DNA of 64,000 nucleotides from Pantoea cypripedii (GTDB taxonomy: Bacteria; Pseudomonadota; Gammaproteobacteria; Enterobacterales; Enterobacteriaceae): contig NZ_MLJI01000003.1 in assembly GCF_002095535.1 (NCBI RefSeq), forward strand, positions 372,001-436,000, given 5' to 3'. Shown here piece by piece: positions 16,178 through 25,186 of the stretch (within the stretch, counting starts at the first letter, position 1; every line of letters begins with the position of its first letter). Under the pieces are notes generated by a model. That model was not told where the DNA came from and did not search any database. It saw only the letters and a program-made list of their open reading frames with translations. The position numbers and the translations under genes are program-made.

Positions 16178-16279
16178 ATTCGACTCATTATATGAGCCGA
16201 ATAAACATCCAAATCGGCTCGAATTCCGAGCCGAATAAGCATCCCATTCAGCTCAAACGCCATGAAATTTGAGGTGAAT
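16178..16279. promoter_or_regulatory. Array of three 34-bp units with palindromes before the Fic gene
   Basis: Three units begin at 16178, 16212 and 16246, exactly 34 bp apart. Units 1 and 2 each hold a 25-bp palindrome with 11-bp arms and a 3-bp centre: ATTCGACTCAT/ATGAGCCGAAT and AATCGGCTCGA/CCGAGCCGAAT. Their tails, GAGCCGAATAA(A/G)CATCC, match at 16 of 17. Unit 3 keeps the first arm (ATTCAGCTCAAA) and pairs with TTTGAGGTGAAT at 16268, which covers the ribosome site of the Fic gene. The layout is that of a multi-site operator. The winged helix at the end of the Fic protein is the natural candidate to bind it. Without T-runs, terminator function for the gene before it is less likely. Confidence 0.7.
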
Positions 16280-16280
16280 C

Positions 16281-17387
16281 ATGTGGATATGGCAACAACC
16301 CAACTGGCCAGCATTCCACTGGCAGGATGAGATATTGCTGCCCCGGCTCCGGCATTTGCAGCAGCAGCGTGGCGTTTTGCTGGGACGAGCCAGTATTGCA
16401 GACAATAACGATCACCAGACGCTGGATACATTGCTGACAAATATTCTCTCTTCTTTAGCCATTGAGGATGAGCGAGTCAATGCCCAGTCGGTACGATCCT
16501 CACTTGCCCGCCGCTTAGGCGTATCGCTGGACCAACCCTATCCGGTGTCTGAACGTTCGGAAGGATTAGCCGCAATGATGATGGATGCCATTACCCTGCG
16601 CGACCAGCCTTTAACGCTGACACGTTTATATGAATGGCATCGCTGGTTATTCCCTGTGAGTGAATGGTCAATTCAACGTTTCAATGTCGGAGGTTTACGG
16701 GGTGAGGAGCCAATGCAGGTGGTGTCCGGACGGATCGATCGCCCCACGGTTCATTTTGAAGCGCCACCTCGTGCCGGGCTGGATTCACAGCTACAGCAGT
16801 TTATCGACTGGTTTAATCACAGTAGGCAAGACGTTTTGCTCGATCCTTTATTACGCGCCGGATTGTGTCATTTATGGTTCGTGACGTTACATCCCTTCGA
16901 CGATGGTAATGGGCGCATCACGCGCGCATTGACCGACCTGGCTCTGGCGCAGGCTGACAGTCAAAGTATTCGATTATATGCCATGTCGGCATCCATTCTG
17001 GCTCGCCGGTCTGATTACTACCGCATTTTGCAGGAGACACAACGCGGGGAGATGGATGTGACAGCCTGGCTGGCATGGTTCCTGGAGGTGCTCAACGACA
17101 GTCTTGAACAAGCCCTGGTCGTGATAACCCGCACCCAGCAAAAAGCCCGCTTCTGGCTGAATCATCAGGGAGCCGCGCTCAGCATGGAACAAACGAAGGT
17201 GCTTAATCGCTTGCTGGATGGCGGTGAGCAGGGCTTCGCGGATGGCATTAGCGCAGGTCAGTATCAAAAAGTGGCAAAAGTGAGTAAATCCACGGCGACA
17301 CGCCATTTGAACGAGTTACTGGAGAAGGGCTACCTGGAGAAACTTCCGGGCGGTGGCCGCAGCACTCGCTATCACATCAAACATTAA
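16281..17387 (+). CDS. Fic family protein with DUF4172 N-terminus and C-terminal winged helix
   Basis: A 368-residue Fic enzyme. The N-terminal WIWQQPNWPAFHWQ is the DUF4172-type start. The helix NILSSLAIEDERVNAQSV resembles the class II inhibitory (S/T)xxxE(G/N) motif, with Asp where Gly/Asn is usual. The active-site motif HPFDDGNGRITR starts at His204 and is complete, so AMP transfer (or another nucleotide transfer) should be possible. Residues 300-368 form a winged helix (KVSKSTATRHLNELLEKGYLEK and a GGGRSTRY wing), so the protein is also a DNA-binding regulator. Three palindromic units lie directly upstream, and GAGGTG lies before ATG 16281. It may be self-regulated. Targets of its modification are unknown. 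Confidence 0.9.
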   Translation: MWIWQQPNWPAFHWQDEILLPRLRHLQQQRGVLLGRASIADNNDHQTLDTLLTNILSSLAIEDERVNAQSVRSSLARRLGVSLDQPYPVSERSEGLAAMMMDAITLRDQPLTLTRLYEWHRWLFPVSEWSIQRFNVGGLRGEEPMQVVSGRIDRPTVHFEAPPRAGLDSQLQQFIDWFNHSRQDVLLDPLLRAGLCHLWFVTLHPFDDGNGRITRALTDLALAQADSQSIRLYAMSASILARRSDYYRILQETQRGEMDVTAWLAWFLEVLNDSLEQALVVITRTQQKARFWLNHQGAALSMEQTKVLNRLLDGGEQGFADGISAGQYQKVAKVSKSTATRHLNELLEKGYLEKLPGGGRSTRYHIKH

Positions 17388-17396
17388 TGCAGAAAC

Positions 17397-17426
17397 AACA
17401 ACGCCGTCATAAACGACGGCGTTGTT
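17397..17426. terminator. Bidirectional terminator between the Fic gene and yebG
   Basis: A 12-bp perfect stem (AACAACGCCGTC with GACGGCGTTGTT) and a six-base loop separate two converging genes, ten bases after the Fic stop. Short T-rich ends are present on each side. Confidence 0.85.
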
Positions 17427-17431
17427 TCATA

Positions 17432-17779
17432 TCAGGCGACCTTTACGGCGCGAACTTTCTTTTCCGGTGCATCGGCAGCCACTTCCCCGGCATCATCCGC
17501 TTCGGCTGTTTCAGCTGGCGCAGATTCTTCGGCGTTGACCGGTTCTGGCAACTTGCTGGTGCGCAGAATGTGTTGCACTGCGTCTTTCTGCTCAGCCAGT
17601 TGCAGGCCCAGCGCCTCGGCCTGGCTTTCATCCATCTCTGGATTATTTTGCAACAGCCAGTCAGTAAAGGCATCTGCCATATCGAGCATCTTGTCCCAGG
17701 CATCTGCGTCTTTTTTATTGGCAAACGTCATTTTCTCTTCACCCTTTCTGACCACAACATATTTGGTTTCGACTGCCAT
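17432..17779 (-). CDS. yebG: YebG, SOS-inducible DNA damage protein
   Basis: A 115-residue protein that starts AVETKYVVVRKGEEKMTFANKKDADAWDKMLD, nearly the same as E. coli YebG (AVEVKYVVIREGEEKMSF). The middle (DAFTDWLLQNN, ALGLQLAEQKDAVQHILRTSKLP) also matches. The C-terminal tail is longer than in E. coli and rich in Ala, Glu and Pro, ending in a basic KKVRAVKVA. YebG is induced by DNA damage. Its molecular role is not settled. A near-consensus LexA box lies 16 bp before the start codon, so SOS control is directly supported. Confidence 0.96.
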   Translation of the reverse strand: MAVETKYVVVRKGEEKMTFANKKDADAWDKMLDMADAFTDWLLQNNPEMDESQAEALGLQLAEQKDAVQHILRTSKLPEPVNAEESAPAETAEADDAGEVAADAPEKKVRAVKVA

Positions 17780-17794
17780 GATGCACCTCGTTAA

Positions 17795-17810
17795 CTGTAT
17801 TTATATACAG
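17795..17810 (-). promoter_or_regulatory. LexA (SOS) box of yebG
   Basis: CTGTATTTATATACAG differs from the enterobacterial consensus CTGTATATATATACAG at one position. It lies directly upstream of yebG. Confidence 0.93.
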
Positions 17811-17852
17811 TATATTCCGAATTATCGTTGCAGGGCAATGGCTTTTTGCCCG

Positions 17853-18647
17853 TCAGGCGATCAATTCCTGCAAAAAATCCGCGAGTGCTTTACGCGGATC
17901 ATCCTCTTCAGAGACGATCATCTCAATCCCCCACTGCCCCAATACCTCTTTTGCCACCGGATTATTACGGTTGGTAAACAGGTAGGATTTGGGCCGTGCT
18001 GACGCCAGACCGGTTCGTCCCCACATTTTCGTCAGCCGATAAAATAACAGACGGATATTAAAATCACTGATGCTGTAACCGACAAACAACACCGAATTCC
18101 CCATCACATCATGCGTCAGCTTAATATCCAGCGGGGAATCAAAATAGAGTCGTTCAAAGTAGCTGCTTTCGTCCAAAACAATCGAGGTATCATCATCGAA
18201 ATCACCGTGTAATTTGATGATATGGCGCTTATCTTCCGTCAATGACACCAGATCAGCCGCGTTAGCCACTTTGCTGTAAGGTACATTATGCGCTTCGTGC
18301 GCCATCTCCAGCCAGCGATCGTAATTGGTGGTGTAAATCCGCGAGAAATTACCCTGAGTGATCATGGTATGAATTTCTGAACTGCGCACATCAATATCCG
18401 GGCGATGCCACTCGCGGTCCATCCAGCTGCGTAGCGGACCCAGTGACCCTTTACGTTGTTTGTAATACTCCGCCAGCGAAAGATGAGTGCCATAGGTATT
18501 GAAGATCTTAGGGTCATAACCGAGTTCATTGGCGAGATGCGCGATCAACTCATGCCACTCTGGCAACCCCAGGTTACGAGAGATACCCGCTCCGGCGAAC
18601 AGGATTAGCTTACCGGCATCATAAGCACGTTTCAGTTCCGGTTTCAT
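17853..18647 (-). CDS. SIR2-family NAD-binding protein, KomC-like
   Basis: A 264-residue stand-alone SIR2-like protein. Motifs in order: NAD-binding GAGIS at 19-23, TTNYD at 106-110 (catalytic Asn108), KLHGD at 145-149 (catalytic His147) and VGYSISD at 189-195. All the residues needed for NAD hydrolysis appear present, and there is no zinc-ribbon of a deacetylase. Proteins of this branch are NADase effectors in several defence systems (Thoeris, DSR, SIR2-HerA, pAgo-SIR2). The start overlaps the stop of the HAM1-like gene in an ATGA, so the two are co-translated. SIR2 and HAM1 side by side is the KomC/KomB pair of the Kongming system. The usual KomA adenosine deaminase is not in the window. 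Confidence 0.8.
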   Translation of the reverse strand: MKPELKRAYDAGKLILFAGAGISRNLGLPEWHELIAHLANELGYDPKIFNTYGTHLSLAEYYKQRKGSLGPLRSWMDREWHRPDIDVRSSEIHTMITQGNFSRIYTTNYDRWLEMAHEAHNVPYSKVANAADLVSLTEDKRHIIKLHGDFDDDTSIVLDESSYFERLYFDSPLDIKLTHDVMGNSVLFVGYSISDFNIRLLFYRLTKMWGRTGLASARPKSYLFTNRNNPVAKEVLGQWGIEMIVSEEDDPRKALADFLQELIA

Positions 18648-19204
18648 GCCAATCCCCGCGACGTTTTCAGAAAAGTGGCAAAACGATCCAGCGCCAGTCG
18701 CCGCATGGAAACCTCATTTTTTAACTCGCCCATTTCAGCAAAAGTTTGTGTATGTCCTTCAGGGATAAATACGCAATCCCACTGGAATTCACGCGGTCCG
18801 GCGGCCTCAGCAGCAATGGTGCCACGGACTTCACCTTCAAACAGATACATCTTACGACCATCACAGTAGCCGAGCACGGTTTTGGCCGTCACGCTCTGAC
18901 TCTCCAGCCCCTGTACCAGCTTGGTAAAGCGCTCCGCCTCCAGGCGGTTCCAGAAGATGCGTGTCAGCCCGGCAGGCAGGCCGTTTAACCCGTCGAGGTA
19001 TAAACCGGTATGTTCAACAAACAGCGGGCGGCCAATAATCGAGAACGCCTTGGTGAGCTTATCGCGCACCAGCTCGACCTCATTTTCTGTCTGGATTTCT
19101 TCAATACGGCGCGCGATGGGGAGCACCTCCACGCCCACCGGTTCGAGGATGGTACGTACCTCGGCCAGTTTATGCTCATTAGCAGAAAGAAAGCGTATTT
19201 TCAT
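18644..19204 (-). CDS. HAM1/RdgB-like nucleotide-binding protein with altered active site, KomB-like
   Basis: A 186-residue member of the ITPase (HAM1/RdgB) fold. The phosphate-binding start RFLSANEHKLAEVRTIL keeps the Asn and Lys of the family motif. The catalytic stretch, ADDSGL in RdgB and VEDTCL in human ITPA, reads VEHTGL at 63-68, so His65 replaces the catalytic Asp. FGYDP is FQWDC, and the conserved SHR near the end is SMR at 166-168. The fold should still bind a base-modified purine nucleotide, but hydrolysis may be lost, as expected of a sensor. The housekeeping RdgB is not this gene. It leads an overlapping two-gene operon with the SIR2 gene. Confidence 0.82.
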   Translation of the reverse strand: MKIRFLSANEHKLAEVRTILEPVGVEVLPIARRIEEIQTENEVELVRDKLTKAFSIIGRPLFVEHTGLYLDGLNGLPAGLTRIFWNRLEAERFTKLVQGLESQSVTAKTVLGYCDGRKMYLFEGEVRGTIAAEAAGPREFQWDCVFIPEGHTQTFAEMGELKNEVSMRRLALDRFATFLKTSRGLA

Positions 19205-19377
19205 TGCAACCAGTTGATTTCAAATGGGTGAATAGCAGCAGATTATAAGTTTATGCCGCAGGATAGCTGCTTTCGATGACAGTTTATTGTGACGACGCGA
19301 CTTTAGTCCCACCGTGTTTGTGAGGATAGTGCAGTTTATTCTGAATGCAACCGATTGACGCACAAAGGAGAAAAAGG

Positions 19378-19443
19378 ATGGGCGGCGTTAATTATCTCTG
19401 GTTTGTCGGGTGCTTTGGCCGGGGCTGTCTGCCCCGGCGGTGA
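19378..19443 (+). CDS. Possible 21-residue micro-ORF with strong ribosome site
   Basis: AAAGGAGAAAAAGG lies just before ATG 19378, which opens a 21-codon frame (MGGVNYLWFVGCFGRGCLPR and one more Arg). The 3' half of the frame is an 8-bp GC hairpin (19418-19438, GCCGGGGC/GCCCCGGC). The ribosome site is better than chance would give, but the peptide has no recognised family. It could be a leader, or chance. Confidence 0.25.
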   Translation: MGGVNYLWFVGCFGRGCLPRR

Positions 19444-19453
19444 CAATGAGGCA

Positions 19454-20248
19454 TCACAACACCCGCGCCAGAAAACGTTTCGTGCGTTCGTGACGTGGCT
19501 GGTTCAACACCTGATGGCTGCTGCCCTGCTCAACGATGCGGCCATCGACCATAAACACCACGTTATCCGCCACCTCGCGCGCAAAGCCAATCTCGTGGGT
19601 GACAATCACCAGCGTGGTGCCGGATCGCGCCAGCTTTTTGATCACATCCAGCACTTCCCCCACCAGTTCCGGATCGAGCGCTGAAGTCGGTTCATCAAAC
19701 AGCATCACACGCGGATTAAGCATCAGCGCCCGGGCAATGGCGATACGCTGCTGCTGTCCACCGGAAAGATGGCGAGGCCAGGCATCGGCCTTATGGCGTA
19801 AGCCCACAATATCCAGCAGCTCACCCGCCCGGATGACCGCCTCCCTGCGGGAAAGCTGACGATGTGCCACCGGTGCTTCAATCAGGTTCTCCAGCACCGT
19901 CAGATGCGGGAACAGATTGAAGTTCTGAAACACGTAGCCCACGTTGATACGCTGACGCAGAATGGCGTTCTCTTTCAGTTCATAAAGTTTATCGCCGCGG
20001 CGCTGATAACCGATGTACTCACCATCGATCTGGATAAACCCCTCATCCACCCGTTCCAGATGGTTGATGGTACGCAGCAGCGTCGATTTTCCTGAGCCGG
20101 AAGGGCCGAGGATCACCGTGACCGAACCCGGTGCCAGCTCCAGTGACACATCATCCAGCGCCTGATGGCTGCCAAAAAACTTGCTGACGCCAGTGATACT
20201 GATGGCACCGGTAGCGTGCAGATTGCGGTAATCAATGGCTTCGGACAT
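19454..20248 (-). CDS. Amino-acid ABC transporter ATP-binding protein
   Basis: A polar amino acid type ATPase of about 264 residues. It has Walker [10 protein letters not shown], a Q-loop ([19 protein letters not shown]), signature HLSGGQQQR, Walker [15 protein letters not shown] and an H-loop VTHEI. ATG 20248 is chosen because GAGGAG lies seven bases before it. This makes it overlap the permease gene by 17 bp. It is the last gene of a leftward operon of substrate-binding protein, GNAT, permease and ATPase. The group matches the TcyLMN/YtmJKLMN/YxeMNO type importers for cystine and S-substituted cysteines. Confidence 0.93.
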   Translation of the reverse strand: MSEAIDYRNLHATGAISITGVSKFFGSHQALDDVSLELAPGSVTVILGPSGSGKSTLLRTINHLERVDEGFIQIDGEYIGYQRRGDKLYELKENAILRQRINVGYVFQNFNLFPHLTVLENLIEAPVAHRQLSRREAVIRAGELLDIVGLRHKADAWPRHLSGGQQQRIAIARALMLNPRVMLFDEPTSALDPELVGEVLDVIKKLARSGTTLVIVTHEIGFAREVADNVVFMVDGRIVEQGSSHQVLNQPRHERTKRFLARVL

Positions 20249-21158
20249 GGGAGAACTCCTCGTTAGCGGCATCCGTTGCCACGCGATTGCGCCGTTGACG
20301 CCAGCGCGATGGTTGCGGTTCGCGGCTGACGCTACGCGCCAGCCAGCGTTCGACACTGTGTTGTAACAGCGACAATACGGTCGTGATGATCAGATACCAG
20401 ACGGCACCGACCATCAGCAGCGGGATGACCTGCTGGGTGCGGTTGTAGATCATCTGAATGGTGTAAAACAGCTCCGGCATCGCCAGCACGTACACCATCG
20501 CCGTGCCTTTCGCGAGGCTGATCACTTCATTAAACGCGGTGGGAATAATGGCACGCAGTGCCTGCGGCAGAATGATGCGAAACGTACGACGCGATGAGGA
20601 TAAACCCAGCGCGGAAGCAGCCTCAAACTGACCATGATCGACGCCGAGAAAACCGCCGCGAATGATCTCCGCACTGTAAGCGCTTTGCACCAGGGTCAGG
20701 CCAATCACCGCCGCCGGAAACTGCCCCAGCACGTTAATGGTCTGGAAGTGCCCCCATGATAACGCCGTGAACGGGACACCGAAGGAGAGCGTGTCGTACA
20801 AATAGGAGAAGTTATACAGAATGATCAGTACCACAATCAGCGGCAGCGATCGGAACAACCAGATATAGCCGAACGCCAGCGAACTCAGCAACCAGGATGA
20901 TGACAAGCGTGCCAGCGCCAGCAGACCGCCAAATATCAGGCTGAAGAACGTGCCAAAAAGTGTCAGCAACAGAGTTTGCCCTAAGCCACTGAGGATCACC
21001 GGGTCGAAAAACCAGCGGGCAAACACGCCCCACTCCCAGCGTGGATTAAACGCTACCGAATCAATCACCCCTGCCAGGATAAACAGCGCGACAATGGCCC
21101 CGATAGTCCGAGCCGGATAGCGTGCAGGGACCACGGTTAAACGTTGTTCAGTTTTCAT
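20232..21158 (-). CDS. Amino-acid ABC transporter permease
   Basis: A 308-residue His/Glu/Gln/Arg-type permease. The first helix is followed by the conserved [26 protein letters not shown], and the EAA loop is [30 protein letters not shown]. About six transmembrane helices are predicted by eye. An unusual C-terminal tail ([22 protein letters not shown]) is arginine-rich and overlaps the ATPase start. No second permease gene is present, so it probably works as a homodimer with the ATPase and the binding protein at 21690-22625. Confidence 0.92.
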   Translation of the reverse strand: MKTEQRLTVVPARYPARTIGAIVALFILAGVIDSVAFNPRWEWGVFARWFFDPVILSGLGQTLLLTLFGTFFSLIFGGLLALARLSSSWLLSSLAFGYIWLFRSLPLIVVLIILYNFSYLYDTLSFGVPFTALSWGHFQTINVLGQFPAAVIGLTLVQSAYSAEIIRGGFLGVDHGQFEAASALGLSSSRRTFRIILPQALRAIIPTAFNEVISLAKGTAMVYVLAMPELFYTIQMIYNRTQQVIPLLMVGAVWYLIITTVLSLLQHSVERWLARSVSREPQPSRWRQRRNRVATDAANEEFSHVRSH

Positions 21159-21167
21159 GCGGGTTCC

Positions 21168-21680
21168 TTAGCTGGCTTCGGCCACGCTATGCACATCGAT
21201 CACCTTGAGAAAACGCAAACGCCCGTCATTGGGTGGCTGGCCATAGATCTCCATATCATCACGCAGTTCAAACTGCGGCTGATAACCATGGCCGATATAC
21301 AACCGCACCGCTTCCGGCTGGCGAAAGCCGGTGGTGAGGTAGATACGCTGATAACCGGCGCGCTGCGCACGCCGCTCCAGCTCTTGCAAAATCAGCAACG
21401 CCAGCCCCTGGCGACGCAGATCCCCGCGTGTCCAGATGCGTTTCAGCTCGGCGGTGTGCTCGTCATAAGGTTTGTAGGCTCCCATCGCAATGATTTCTCC
21501 CTCCCGCTCCAGCACGATAAACAGGCCGCGCGGCGGTAAGTACCATTCGGTCAGTTCCACTTCTTTGCTGTTGCGGAAAAAATCACCGTAGCGGGCCTCA
21601 TATTCACCAAACAATCCGTTCAGGATCGGTTGGAGTTCCGGCGCTTCCGGCGAAACCTCGCGGAAAAATTGCTGGCTCAT
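21168..21680 (-). CDS. GNAT family N-acetyltransferase, SnaA/YxeL-like by context
   Basis: A 170-residue GNAT. The acetyl-CoA loop is in LRRQGLALLILQELERRAQRAGY, preceded by AELKRIWTRGDL and followed by the IYLTTGFRQPEAVRLYIGHGY strand-helix. It lies between the binding-protein and permease genes with 10-bp gaps. In Bacillus, GNATs embedded in the ytm (SnaA) and yxe (YxeL) operons N-acetylate S-substituted cysteines before oxidation. The same neighbours are present here, so that role is likely but not proven. Confidence 0.85.
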   Translation of the reverse strand: MSQQFFREVSPEAPELQPILNGLFGEYEARYGDFFRNSKEVELTEWYLPPRGLFIVLEREGEIIAMGAYKPYDEHTAELKRIWTRGDLRRQGLALLILQELERRAQRAGYQRIYLTTGFRQPEAVRLYIGHGYQPQFELRDDMEIYGQPPNDGRLRFLKVIDVHSVAEAS

Positions 21681-21689
21681 CTCGTCTCC

Positions 21690-22625
21690 TTAATCGCCCA
21701 GACCGGCCGGATTCACTTCAGAATGATCGATGTGTTCTACACCCTCACCCCAGCGATTTAACACCCGCAGGTAATCACCGTTCTGCATCACGCCGTTAAG
21801 CGCGGTGCTGATCGGTTCTGCCAGGCCGCTGCCCTTTTTCACCGTCACCGCGATATGTGCCGCCTTTGGCCAGCCCCCGTCCACGCTGCCGACCAGACGT
21901 GTCTGCCCGGTCAGCGCGGCTTTCCATGCCCCAATCACATTCGGGCCGAAGTAAGCGTCAGCGCGACCGGATTGCAGCGCCAGAGTTTGAGCCGCGTCAT
22001 CTTTGGTGTAGATCGGCGTGAACGGCTTCAGCCCTTTGGCCTGGTTCTCTTTATCCCACGCCAGCAGAATCGCTTCCTGATTGGTTCCGGAGCCGACGAT
22101 GATGCGCAGCCCGGCGATATCTGCGGCTTTGGTCAGGGACTTAATCGGGCTGCTGGTTTTGACATAGAAACCGAGGGAGTCTTTACGGTAGGTGGCAAAA
22201 TCAAAGCGCTCTTTGCGTTCTTTGGTCACGGTGATATTGCTGATGGCCGCATCGTATTTACCGGATGCCACTCCCAGCGGCCAATCCTCCCAGGAGGTCG
22301 GGACGATGTTAAGTTTCAACCCGAGGCTATCCGCCACCAGCCGGGCGATATCCACTTCACTGCCGAGTAACGTTTTGTTGTCATCGCTGAATACCGTTAG
22401 CGGCGGGGAGTTCTGCGCGGCCACTGCCACGGTAAAGCTACCCGGCACGGCAAAATGGTGTCCGGCGGGGATCTGCGCCACTGCTGCGCTATTTTTACCG
22501 GTGTTAATCGGGGTCTTGTTGGCTTCGAGACTGACCTGCTGACCATTCAGCGCCACCTCTTCGGCGATGGCGGCTGCGCTGCTGGTCAGTAATAACAGGG
22601 CGATGAGGGCGATCTTCTTCTGCAT
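21690..22625 (-). CDS. Amino-acid ABC transporter substrate-binding protein
   Basis: A 311-residue family 3 solute-binding protein with a signal peptide (KKIALIALLLLTSSAAAIA). It shows LLGSEVDIARLVADSLGLKLNIVPTSWEDWPLGVASGKYDAAISNITVTKERKERFDF and IAGLRIIVGSGTNQEAIL, typical of polar amino-acid binding. It carries an insertion of about 40 residues after the signal (GKNSAAVAQIPAGHHFAVPG). It is the second gene of the leftward run from the monooxygenase at 22641 and gives the pathway its import specificity, probably an S-modified cysteine. Confidence 0.9.
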   Translation of the reverse strand: MQKKIALIALLLLTSSAAAIAEEVALNGQQVSLEANKTPINTGKNSAAVAQIPAGHHFAVPGSFTVAVAAQNSPPLTVFSDDNKTLLGSEVDIARLVADSLGLKLNIVPTSWEDWPLGVASGKYDAAISNITVTKERKERFDFATYRKDSLGFYVKTSSPIKSLTKAADIAGLRIIVGSGTNQEAILLAWDKENQAKGLKPFTPIYTKDDAAQTLALQSGRADAYFGPNVIGAWKAALTGQTRLVGSVDGGWPKAAHIAVTVKKGSGLAEPISTALNGVMQNGDYLRVLNRWGEGVEHIDHSEVNPAGLGD

Positions 22626-22640
22626 AGCGGCTACTCGCTT

Positions 22641-23954
22641 TTATTGTTGTGTGAACTGGTTTTGCGGATCCGGCAGGGCAAAACTGGCGCGTAACGTGCT
22701 GCCCGGGTATTCACGGCGCGACAAACCCCGCGCCTGTAAAATCGGTACCACGCGATCGACAAAACGTTCGAAGGTATCCGGCGTGCCACCCTGGATGATA
22801 AAGCCGTCTGTAGCTGCGCTTTCGAACCACAGTTGCAGGCCGTCGGCGACCTGCTCCGGCGTGCCGTGGAACAGCGGACGCGGCGTGGCCGCTTCAAGCG
22901 CGGCCTGACGCAGCGTATGGCCCTGCTCGCGTGCTTTGCGTTTGATCTCATCGGTGGTGCTGCGGAAGCTGTTCTGCCCAATATCACCAATATCGGGAAA
23001 GGGTTCATCCAGCGGATACTGCGAGAAATCGTGGTGATCAAAGAAACGTCCGAGATAATTCAGCGCATCGGTGATCGAGACCAGCGCTGCGGTGGTTTGA
23101 TACTGGCGTTCCACATCGTCGGCATCATCACCCACAATCACGCTGACGCCCTGGAAAATATGTAAATCCTCTGGCTGACGACCATTCGCCACCAACTGCG
23201 TTTTCACATCCCGGTAGAATGCCTGGGCCTCTTCCCGCGTGGGCTGGTGAGTGAAAATCGCATCCGCATGGCGTGCGGCCAGCTTTTTACCGTCTTCGGA
23301 TGCGCCAGCCTGGAAGATAATCGGGCGCCCCTGCGGCGTACGGGCGATGTTGAGCGGCCCCTGCACCTGGAAAAAATCACCATGATGATCCAGCGTGTGC
23401 AGTTTGGCGGGATCGAAGAACTGGCCGCTCTCCTTGTTGCGTATAAAGGCATCGCCTTCCCACGAATCCCACAACCCTTTCACCACCTGCAAATATTCAT
23501 CGGCGATGCGATAGCGCAATGCGTGTTCCGGGTGTTGCTGACGCGAAAAGTTCTTCGCTGATCCTTCCAGCGGTGACGTCACCACGTTCCACCCTGCCCG
23601 CCCACCACTCAGATGGTCGAGACTGGCGAACTGACGCGCCACGGTAAAAGGTTCGCTGTAAGAGGTGGAAACGGTGCCCACTAATCCGAGATGCTGCGTC
23701 ACGCCAGCCAATGCCGACAGCAGCGTCAGGGGTTCGAAACGGTTGAGGAAATGAGGAATCGACTTTTCATTAATAAACAGGCCATCGGCAACAAACAGGA
23801 AATCCAGCTTGCCCTGTTCTGCTTTGCGCGCGATATGCCTGGCGTAGTCAAAATTGATGCTGGCGTCTGCCTGTGCTGCCGGATGGCGCCAGGCAGACAT
23901 ATTGCCGGATGCGCCGTGCAGAATCGTGCCCAGTCGCAGTTGTCTTGTCGTCAT
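22641..23954 (-). CDS. Flavin-dependent monooxygenase, NtaA/SnaA/DszA type
   Basis: A 437-residue luciferase-like monooxygenase of the nitrilotriacetate/pristinamycin/dibenzothiophene-sulfone branch. Landmarks are [71 protein letters not shown] and [27 protein letters not shown]. It needs reduced FMN from a partner reductase, which is not encoded nearby. ATG 23954 is chosen over 23981 because the N-terminus then fits the family. With GNAT, importer and M20 hydrolase it matches YtnJ or YxeK, which attack N-acetylated S-substituted cysteines. Confidence 0.9.
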   Translation of the reverse strand: MTTRQLRLGTILHGASGNMSAWRHPAAQADASINFDYARHIARKAEQGKLDFLFVADGLFINEKSIPHFLNRFEPLTLLSALAGVTQHLGLVGTVSTSYSEPFTVARQFASLDHLSGGRAGWNVVTSPLEGSAKNFSRQQHPEHALRYRIADEYLQVVKGLWDSWEGDAFIRNKESGQFFDPAKLHTLDHHGDFFQVQGPLNIARTPQGRPIIFQAGASEDGKKLAARHADAIFTHQPTREEAQAFYRDVKTQLVANGRQPEDLHIFQGVSVIVGDDADDVERQYQTTAALVSITDALNYLGRFFDHHDFSQYPLDEPFPDIGDIGQNSFRSTTDEIKRKAREQGHTLRQAALEAATPRPLFHGTPEQVADGLQLWFESAATDGFIIQGGTPDTFERFVDRVVPILQARGLSRREYPGSTLRASFALPDPQNQFTQQ

Positions 23955-24006
23955 AATCGTTTCTCTCTGTCCATAGCGCATGTCGATTAAAAGATGGGGT
24001 AATTTG

Positions 24007-25164
24007 TTAGCTCAGGATGACGTCACGACATCGTGCGTTGAGATGTTGCAACGCCTGCTGAGCCAGTTGTGCGAAGTAACTGGCAGCGGGAGCGATCAAG
24101 GCTTCATCCGGGTTAAATCCGCCATGATGCAGACCAAAATCGCTGGCGCTGCCGATGCTGACAAAAGCACCGGGGATCAGTTGCAGGTAAAAGGCAAAGT
24201 CCTCACCGCCGAGGTGCAGATCGGCGGTTTGCACCCGATAGCCGGCCTGTTGCGCGAGATGGCTGGCAAACGCTGCCCATTGTGGGTCGTTCTCCAGCAC
24301 CGGCGGACCGGCGTGCCAGCTCAGAGTGGCAGTGGCACCCTGCGCGGCGGCGACACTTTCCACCAGACGACGCACGCGTTGTTCCAGCTGTTGCCGGACC
24401 AGCAAATCATGCGTACGTGCGGTACCACCAAACTCAACTTCCCCCGGCAGCACATTCCAGGTTTTGCCGCCGTCGATGCGGGTAATGCTGAGCACCAGGC
24501 TGTCGAGGGTATTAAAACTGCGGCTGGTCAGGGATTGCAGCGCCTGAATGATCTGGCTGGCGACCACGATGCTATCCACCCCCTGTTCCGGATGCGCCGC
24601 ATGGGCCCCTTTACCGTTGACGCGAATCACAAAGCGATCGGCATTGGCATAAAAAGCACCGCCGCGCGTGGCGAAGGTACCCGTCGGCAATCCTGGCTCG
24701 TTGTGCATACCGAAAATCGCCTGCACATCCTGCAACACGCCCGCCCGGATAAATTGCCGTGCACCGGTGGCATTCTCTTCACCTGGCTGAAATAGAATGC
24801 GAATACGCCCCGGCAACTGCGCTTCCTGCGCTTTAAGTTGCAGTGCCGCGCCCAGCATCACCGCGCTGTGCACATCATGTCCGCAGGCGTGCATCACTCC
24901 GGTATGGCGCGAGCGATAGGGCAATCCGGTCGCTTCATGGATCGGTAAGGCATCGATATCTGCGCGTAGCGCAATCACGGTGTCACCCTGGCCGATTTCC
25001 GCCACCACGCCCGTTTCCAGCGCATAATCCAGCAGACGTATCCCTGCCGCCTGCAACCATCCACGCAGCCGTGCGGTGGTCTCAACTTCGTGGCTGGAGA
25101 GTTCCGGCCAGCTATGCAGCTCGCGCCGCCAGTCAATCAGCTGCTGTTGTGAAAATTGCGTCAT
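24007..25164 (-). CDS. M20 family amidohydrolase, SndA/YxeP-like by context
   Basis: A 385-residue M20 peptidase-family amidohydrolase. It has metal-site motifs [45 protein letters not shown] and HNEPGLPTG, plus the late metal ligand His in [22 protein letters not shown] 25164 is supported by GGAG six bases upstream. In the ytm and yxe pathways the M20 enzyme removes the N-acetyl group and releases cysteine or a related product. A paralogue with the same layout is encoded at 36160-37311 in the second cluster. Confidence 0.92.
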   Translation of the reverse strand: MTQFSQQQLIDWRRELHSWPELSSHEVETTARLRGWLQAAGIRLLDYALETGVVAEIGQGDTVIALRADIDALPIHEATGLPYRSRHTGVMHACGHDVHSAVMLGAALQLKAQEAQLPGRIRILFQPGEENATGARQFIRAGVLQDVQAIFGMHNEPGLPTGTFATRGGAFYANADRFVIRVNGKGAHAAHPEQGVDSIVVASQIIQALQSLTSRSFNTLDSLVLSITRIDGGKTWNVLPGEVEFGGTARTHDLLVRQQLEQRVRRLVESVAAAQGATATLSWHAGPPVLENDPQWAAFASHLAQQAGYRVQTADLHLGGEDFAFYLQLIPGAFVSIGSASDFGLHHGGFNPDEALIAPAASYFAQLAQQALQHLNARCRDVILS

Positions 25165-25186
25165 GGGTGTCTCCGGAGTGCGTCGT

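Noticed and set aside
18644..19204. The housekeeping RdgB (ITPase) gene
   Set aside because: The catalytic Asp and the SHR motif are changed, and it is not in the yggS/hemW neighbourhood where rdgB is normally found.
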